Part shown: positions 7,426-11,340 of the stretch, piece by piece
How positions within the stretch are numbered: position 1 is the first letter of the stretch
Layout of the letters: each line of letters opens with the position of its first letter
DNA from: Actinomycetota bacterium
GTDB lineage: Bacteria; Actinomycetota; Humimicrobiia; Humimicrobiales; Humimicrobiaceae
Direction: 5' to 3'
Length of the DNA stretch: 11,340 bases
Assembly: GCA_016783995.1 (NCBI GenBank)
Contig: JADHVN010000044.1
Span: 1-11,340, forward strand
Position numbers and translations under genes: made by a program
Notes under the pieces: generated by a model
Database searches by the model: none
What the model saw: only the letters and a program-made list of their open reading frames with translations
Told to the model about the DNA's origin: nothing

Positions 7426-8235
7426 ATGAAAGTCATATCAAAAGCAGATGTAGGGGTATTTGGTGGTTCAGGATTTTACTCATTTTTAAAAGTAAAAGAA
7501 GAAATTAGTATAGAGACTCCATATGGTAAGCCATCTGATAAAATAGTAATAGGTGAACTAGAAGGTATAAGAATTGCTTTTATTCCAAGGCATGGTAAGA
7601 AACATGAACTTCCACCGCATAAAATTAATTATAGAGCAAATGTTTTTGCAATGAAGGAATTGGGAGTTAAGTATATTTTTGGGCCATGTGCATCTGGAAG
7701 CCTTCAACCTCATATAAAGCCTGGACAGTTTGTAATATGTGACCAATTTGTAGATAGGACAAAGGGCAGGGTTGATACTTTTTATGATGGCCCGAGTACA
7801 ACCCATATGTCTATGGCTGAACCATACTGTCCTATTCTTAGAAAAATAGTGGTAAAGTGTGCTGAAGAACTTGGCATAGCTTATCACAAAAAAGGAACAG
7901 TAGTTGTTATACAGGGTCCAAGATTCAGTACAAAATCTGAGAGCAGGTGGTTTTCAAATCAGGGATGGGAAGTTATAAGTATGACTCAGTATCCTGAGTG
8001 TTATCTGGCAAGAGAGTTAGAAATATGCTATGTAAACATCTCACTTATAACAGATTATGATGTTGGTCTGGAGGGCCAAACTAAAATTAAACCTGTAACG
8101 ACTAAGGAAATAATTAAAATTTTTAATCAAAATAATGAAAAATTAAAAAATTTACTTTTTAAAGCAATTCCTATGATTCCCGATGAAAGAAATTGTATAT
8201 GTTCTGATGCATTGAAAGGAGCAGTTGTCAGCTAA
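7426..8235 (+). CDS. mtnP: S-methyl-5'-thioadenosine phosphorylase
   Basis: The enzyme splits 5'-methylthioadenosine, a by-product of polyamine and other S-adenosylmethionine-consuming reactions, with phosphate into adenine and methylthioribose 1-phosphate. The protein is 269 residues, in the trimeric MTAP/PNP family range. Phosphate-site motifs are VFGGSGFY (11-18) and IPRHGKKHELPPHKINYRAN (53-72). The core motifs GPCASGSLQPHIKPG (86-100), DQFVDRTKGR (106-115) and QGPRFSTKSESR (163-174) follow. MTQYPE (186-191) and TDYD (209-212) complete the site. The TDYD aspartates are the marks of 6-aminopurine specificity; guanosine/inosine phosphorylases carry an Asn there, so MTA or adenosine is the expected substrate. 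GGAAGGAAG precedes the ATG closely. It lies 70 bases after the adenosine-kinase-like gene and 93 before glycerate kinase. A perfect TATAAT at 7401-7406 lacks a convincing -35. No methylthioribose-recycling gene is in view. Confidence 0.93.
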   Translation: MKVISKADVGVFGGSGFYSFLKVKEEISIETPYGKPSDKIVIGELEGIRIAFIPRHGKKHELPPHKINYRANVFAMKELGVKYIFGPCASGSLQPHIKPGQFVICDQFVDRTKGRVDTFYDGPSTTHMSMAEPYCPILRKIVVKCAEELGIAYHKKGTVVVIQGPRFSTKSESRWFSNQGWEVISMTQYPECYLARELEICYVNISLITDYDVGLEGQTKIKPVTTKEIIKIFNQNNEKLKNLLFKAIPMIPDERNCICSDALKGAVVS

Positions 8236-8316
8236 CGAAAATTACTTATAAGAATTATTGATATTTTAATATAATTGTATGCAGGAATTATTTGTAAAAA
8301 AAAGAATCTAACCATA

Positions 8317-8331
8317 GAGGAGATGTAATTG
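8317..8331 (+). promoter_or_regulatory. Shine-Dalgarno, minimal ATG-TAA and TTG start of glycerate kinase
   Basis: GAGGAG (8317-8322) is followed at once by ATG TAA (8323-8328) and then the TTG start (8329-8331), all in one frame. The in-frame stop excludes any upstream start. The ATG is too close to GAGGAG to be used well, whereas the TTG has a six-base spacer. The protein motif ASDKYKG begins seven codons after the TTG, confirming it. Confidence 0.8.
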
Positions 8332-9483
8332 AAAAGCAAGATTTTGGTTGCTTCAGACAAATATAAGGGAAGCTTATCAGCTGTAGAGGTATGCAGCATA
8401 ATAAAAGATGCAATAAAGAAAATTGATGATGGGATTGATGTAATTGTATGTCCGATGGCTGATGGCGGGGAAGGGACTGTAGAAACTTTAGTTGAAAGTC
8501 AGAAAGGTAAATATATAGTATCTGATGTAACAGGACCATTAGGACAAAAAGTAAAAGCAAGAATTGGCATAATTGGGGGAAATACTGCAATTATTGAGAT
8601 GGCTTCTGCTTCTGGATTGGCATTGATACCTAAAGAAAAAAGAAATCCTATGGAAACAACAACATATGGGACGGGAGAACTTATAAAGAAGGCATTAGAT
8701 ATAGGGTGCAGGAAAGTAATAATAGGTATAGGAGGCAGTGCAACTACTGATGGAGGAATGGGAATGGCACAGGCTTTAGGTGTTAAATTTTACAATTCTT
8801 GCAGTAATTTATTAGGTTTTGGAGGCAGACAGTTACTTAAATTAAAAAGAATAGATATGAGAAATATTCATCCTGCAGTTTCAAATACTGAATTTAATGT
8901 AGCAAGTGATGTTGATAATCCTTTAACTGGCAAGAACGGTGCAGCTTATGTATATTCTCCTCAAAAAGGTGCTGATAAGGAAATGGTTAAAAAATTAGAC
9001 AATGGACTTGTAAATTTTTCAAAAATAATTAAAAAAGATTTAGGAAAAGATATATCGAATTTAAAAGGTGCAGGCGCTGCCGGAGGATTAGGTGCAGGAC
9101 TACATGCTTTTTTAAATGCAACGTTGAGACCGGGAACAGATATTATTATTGAGGCAAATGACCTTGAATCAAAAATAAAAGAAGCAGATCTTGTGATTAC
9201 TGGTGAAGGAGCAATGGATAAGCAGACTTTTTTTGGGAAAAGTTCTTATGGTGTGGCAATGCTGGCAAGAAAATATAATATTCCAGTTATAACTATAAAT
9301 GGTTCAGTTTTTATAAGTAGAGGTGAAATTAATAGAAAAAATACCAGTCTCTTTTGTGGGAATTTTTCTATTATAAAAAAGCCTATGGAATTAGAAGATG
9401 CTGTTAAAAATTCCAGGAATTTACTGGAAAGTGCTGCCCAGGAAATAATTACTTTTTATAAGTGTATAAAAAGATTCTGTTAA
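8329..9483 (+). CDS. glxK: Glycerate 2-kinase, class I (GlxK/GarK family)
   Basis: The enzyme phosphorylates D-glycerate with ATP; characterised members make 2-phosphoglycerate, which enters lower glycolysis. The protein has 384 residues, normal for this two-domain family. Clear family motifs are ASDKYKGSLSA (8-18), CPMADGGEGT (41-50), IEMASASGLALIP (89-101), TTYGTGELI (111-119), GIGGSATTDGGMGMAQALG (133-151), SDVDNPLTG (193-201), GAGAAGGLGAGLHAF (247-261) and ITGEGAMDKQT (290-300). No key motif is missing. The start is a TTG. The gene stands between MTA phosphorylase and purC; no glyoxylate, glucarate or serine-cycle gene is visible, so the source of glycerate is unknown. The last 40 or so residues are less conserved than the core. 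Assignment to the family is secure; the symbol (glxK versus garK) is by homology only. Confidence 0.93.
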   Translation: MKSKILVASDKYKGSLSAVEVCSIIKDAIKKIDDGIDVIVCPMADGGEGTVETLVESQKGKYIVSDVTGPLGQKVKARIGIIGGNTAIIEMASASGLALIPKEKRNPMETTTYGTGELIKKALDIGCRKVIIGIGGSATTDGGMGMAQALGVKFYNSCSNLLGFGGRQLLKLKRIDMRNIHPAVSNTEFNVASDVDNPLTGKNGAAYVYSPQKGADKEMVKKLDNGLVNFSKIIKKDLGKDISNLKGAGAAGGLGAGLHAFLNATLRPGTDIIIEANDLESKIKEADLVITGEGAMDKQTFFGKSSYGVAMLARKYNIPVITINGSVFISRGEINRKNTSLFCGNFSIIKKPMELEDAVKNSRNLLESAAQEIITFYKCIKRFC

Positions 9484-9608
9484 TTGGAAATCCAGTATTA
9501 TTGCAGGAATTGCAGAAATTATATATTATATTTTTAAGAGTTTAACTAATAAATTTAATATTTAGATTACGGAAATATAATTTTTATTATTATAAGGGAA
9601 GGTAAAAA

Positions 9609-10502
9609 ATGAAAGTGATAGGCAATGTGGAGCTTGAAAATGTAAAGAAGTTAAGAAGTGGGAAAGTAAGGGAGATGTTTGCCTTTAATGATAAAATTCT
9701 AATAGTTACAACTGATAGGATTTCAGCTTTTGATTTTATACTACAGTCTTTAATTCCTTTAAAAGGTGCAATTTTAAATAAAATTTCAATTTTTTGGTTT
9801 GATTATTTAAAAAGTGTAATAAAAAATCATTTAATTGAGGTTGATATAAATAAGTTTCCAAAAATACTGAAGAAACAAAAAAATATTCTAAAACACAGGT
9901 CAGTTATAGTAAAAAGAGCAAGAGTTATTCCAATAGAATGTGTTGTCAGGGGTTATCTGGCAGGTTCAGGATGGAATGAATATAAAGAGAGTGAGAAAAT
10001 AGGAGATATAAAACTGCCTCCTAATTTAAAAATGTGTGAAAAATTACCTGAGGCCATATTTACTCCTACCACTAAAGAAGATACAGGCCATGATATAGGA
10101 ATAACTATAAAGAAAGCTAAAAAAATTTTTGGTTCGAAATTAATTGATTATATAAAAGAAAAAAGTATTGAATTGTATCTAAAAGCATCTGAATATGCAT
10201 TGGGGAAGGGGATAATAATTGCTGATACCAAGTTTGAATTCGGTATGATAGGAGATGAGGTAATTTTAATTGATGAAGTATTGACTCCGGATTCATCAAG
10301 ATTTTGGCCTCTTAAGGACTATGAACCTGGAAGAGACCAAAATAGTTTTGATAAACAATACGTAAGAAATTACCTTTTAAGCACTGATTGGGACAGGACG
10401 TCAACTCCACCCAAGCTCCCGCCTGATATAATTGAAAAAACTACACAAAGGTATGCTAATGCATATGAAAAACTGGTTGGAAGAAAATTTGATTTTAAAT
10501 AG
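9609..10502 (+). CDS. purC: Phosphoribosylaminoimidazole-succinocarboxamide synthase (SAICAR synthetase)
   Basis: PurC joins aspartate to CAIR using ATP, giving SAICAR, step eight of de novo purine synthesis. The protein has 297 residues, the longer form common outside the short (about 240-residue) enterobacterial and Bacillus type. Visible motifs are LRSGKVREMF (15-24), VTTDRISAFD (33-42) and KGAILNKIS (52-60). VVRGYLAGSGWNEY (112-125), FTPTTKEDTGHD (151-162) and LIDEVLTPDSSRFWP (220-234) follow, then SFDKQYVRNYL (246-256). All ATP- and substrate-site motifs are intact. AGGGAAGG upstream supports the ATG. It follows glycerate kinase by 125 bases; a TATAAT at 9576-9581 in that gap lacks a good -35, so an own promoter is possible but unproven. 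No other pur gene is in the window, although the neighbouring salvage enzymes share purine metabolism. No guanine/adenine riboswitch core is seen in the leader. Confidence 0.96.
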   Translation: MKVIGNVELENVKKLRSGKVREMFAFNDKILIVTTDRISAFDFILQSLIPLKGAILNKISIFWFDYLKSVIKNHLIEVDINKFPKILKKQKNILKHRSVIVKRARVIPIECVVRGYLAGSGWNEYKESEKIGDIKLPPNLKMCEKLPEAIFTPTTKEDTGHDIGITIKKAKKIFGSKLIDYIKEKSIELYLKASEYALGKGIIIADTKFEFGMIGDEVILIDEVLTPDSSRFWPLKDYEPGRDQNSFDKQYVRNYLLSTDWDRTSTPPKLPPDIIEKTTQRYANAYEKLVGRKFDFK

Positions 10503-10516
10503 TATTTACTTTTTTT

Positions 10517-10547
10517 ATCAGAAAAAATGTATAAAAATTTTTCTGAT
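10517..10547. terminator. Inverted repeat between convergent purC and lipoprotein gene, candidate weak terminator
   Basis: The arms ATCAGAAAAA (10517-10526) and TTTTTCTGAT (10538-10547) are perfect complements, with an 11-base loop. The hairpin begins 14 bases after the purC stop, between two converging genes, the expected place for a shared terminator. The stem has few G-C pairs, and no clean T-run follows it on either strand (a T-run precedes it on the plus strand), so intrinsic termination would be weak. Confidence 0.35.
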
Positions 10548-10582
10548 TCTAATGAATTAAAAGCTTTATTTTTATTATTAGT

Positions 10583-11251
10583 TTAATCAGTGCATGTATT
10601 AAAAAAAGCAACACCATCAATCATAGAAACACCTTTTGATGAAAACCAGAATTTGCCTTCAAGAACGATATCAATTTGTATGACGTAGATTCCTTCATTG
10701 GTGATATCATTTATAAGTATTTCAATTTCTGCAGATTCTTCTGGTGCGATATCATATGGAAGTGCAGTACGAGCTGTTCGATCATAATCCGTATATTCAA
10801 CGTTCTGGCCATAATAATGATAACCAACTCTTACTAAGTCTCCTCCTTCACTTTTCCATGTAAAATCAGAAGTGTTGGTAACTTCAATTTTTATATAGTT
10901 ATCTTTATTGGTACATAGATAAGAAGGGATAAATCCTTTTAACTCGGCCCCAATAACAGCATTATCATAATCTATCTGTTCTTCCAGGGCAGCTACTGCT
11001 TCTTCCAATTCTTCAGATGTAATTACATCAGGGCTTTCATCAGATTCTTCAGTAGTTTGTTTGTCTGCTTGTGTGCTGGTATCTTCAGTTGATGACTGGA
11101 ATGTGCAGGATATCACGAAGAATATAAAAAATAATAATGTAAGAATTATTGTAAATAAGAAAAGAATTAAATTTCTTACAAGATGAAGCCTTGTGCTGAT
11201 TTTATTCTTATCATTTTTCTTATAACTATTGTTAGCTTTTTTAATTAGCAT
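10583..11251 (-). CDS. Probable lipoprotein with acidic linker and C-terminal beta-sandwich-like domain, function unknown
   Basis: I do not recognise a named gene. The 222-residue protein has a basic N-terminus (1-26), a hydrophobic segment (about 28-48) and a lipobox-like VISC ending at C49, so it is probably exported and lipid-anchored; an uncleaved membrane anchor is the alternative. Residues 50-92 form a Ser/Thr/Glu/Asp/Gln-rich linker without basic residues except one Lys. Residues 105-222 look like a compact beta-sandwich: IKIEVTNTSDFTW (120-132), RVGYHYYG (141-148), RTALPYDIAPEES (161-173) and GIYVIQIDIVLEGKFWFS (187-204). This W...YH...RT.LP.D..P..G.Y.....E...WF pattern is one I recall from extracellular or accessory domains in Actinomycetota and Chloroflexota proteins, often beside glycosyl- or methyltransferases. 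C113 and C220 could form a disulphide. The N-terminal region before the hydrophobic core is long for a lipoprotein, but no later start codon lies before it. AAGGA upstream fits the ATG. Confidence 0.75.
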   Translation of the reverse strand: MLIKKANNSYKKNDKNKISTRLHLVRNLILFLFTIILTLLFFIFFVISCTFQSSTEDTSTQADKQTTEESDESPDVITSEELEEAVAALEEQIDYDNAVIGAELKGFIPSYLCTNKDNYIKIEVTNTSDFTWKSEGGDLVRVGYHYYGQNVEYTDYDRTARTALPYDIAPEESAEIEILINDITNEGIYVIQIDIVLEGKFWFSSKGVSMIDGVAFFNTCTD

Positions 11252-11287
11252 TTTACTGTTTTCCTTTACTTCTTTTATTTAATAAAT

Positions 11288-11318
11288 TGATATAAAAAAC
11301 TGATTTTATTTTATATCA
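11288..11318. repeat. Perfect 10-base inverted repeat upstream of the lipoprotein gene
   Basis: TGATATAAAA (11288-11297) and TTTTATATCA (11309-11318) are exact complements with an 11-base loop. The repeat lies 37 bases before the lipoprotein ATG on its 5' side. On the reverse strand a TATAAT (11331-11326) sits just upstream of it, so it could be an operator or a structured leader. It could also end a transcript entering from outside the window. The -35 region would be beyond the edge. Confidence 0.4.
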
Positions 11319-11340
11319 GAAGCTTATTATAAATTAGATT

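Noticed and set aside
9484..9608. Purine riboswitch ahead of purC
   Set aside because: The 125-base leader lacks the conserved loop and junction sequences of the guanine/adenine aptamer and has no terminator hairpin.
1..11340. CRISPR arrays, tRNA genes, insertion sequences, phage or defence genes
   Set aside because: No regularly spaced direct repeats, tRNA arm motifs, transposase motifs or terminal repeats were seen on reading either strand. All sizeable open frames are explained by housekeeping genes or their shadows.

Overview
The window is AT-rich (low GC judged by eye, not computed) and tightly packed with bacterial housekeeping genes. It holds nine coding sequences: one cut by the left edge and eight complete. 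I see no tRNA, rRNA, CRISPR array, insertion sequence or phage gene. Pyruvate:ferredoxin oxidoreductase points to an anaerobic, fermentative or acetogenic lifestyle. Shine-Dalgarno sites are purine-rich, and two genes use TTG starts. The last gene encodes a probable lipoprotein. The phylum cannot be fixed without a search. The MTA phosphorylase motifs and the extracellular domain of the lipoprotein resemble, from memory, sequences in Actinomycetota and Chloroflexota, so a low-GC anaerobic lineage near those groups is a guess. Bacillota or Atribacterota-like lineages are not excluded.

Layout. Positions 1-1811 hold the C-terminal half of pyruvate:ferredoxin oxidoreductase. Positions 1900-3135 and 3348-4385 encode aspartokinase and aspartate-semialdehyde dehydrogenase, the first two committed steps toward lysine, threonine and methionine. 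Running the other way, 6164-5766 (YjbQ family) and 5773-4427 (RarA/MgsA AAA+ ATPase) overlap by 8 bases and form a two-gene operon that converges on asd. A 198-base divergent control region (6165-6362) separates this operon from a forward run of genes: an adenosine-kinase-like PfkB kinase (6363-7355), S-methyl-5'-thioadenosine phosphorylase (7426-8235), class I glycerate 2-kinase (8329-9483) and PurC (9609-10502). A reverse-strand lipoprotein gene (11251-10583) converges on purC.

How the genes fit together. Aspartokinase and Asd feed methionine, and hence S-adenosylmethionine. MTA phosphorylase and the adenosine-kinase-like enzyme would recover adenine and adenosine made when S-adenosylmethionine is spent, and PurC makes purines de novo. 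The forward cluster therefore has a purine supply and salvage theme, with glycerate kinase as a central-carbon side member. No intergenic gap exceeds 300 bases; the largest are 3136-3347 and 6165-6362. I did not find an obviously novel multi-gene system. The most useful second looks are the internal start in aspartokinase, the lipoprotein with a beta-sandwich-like domain, the adenosine kinase-MTAP pair and the back-to-back promoters.
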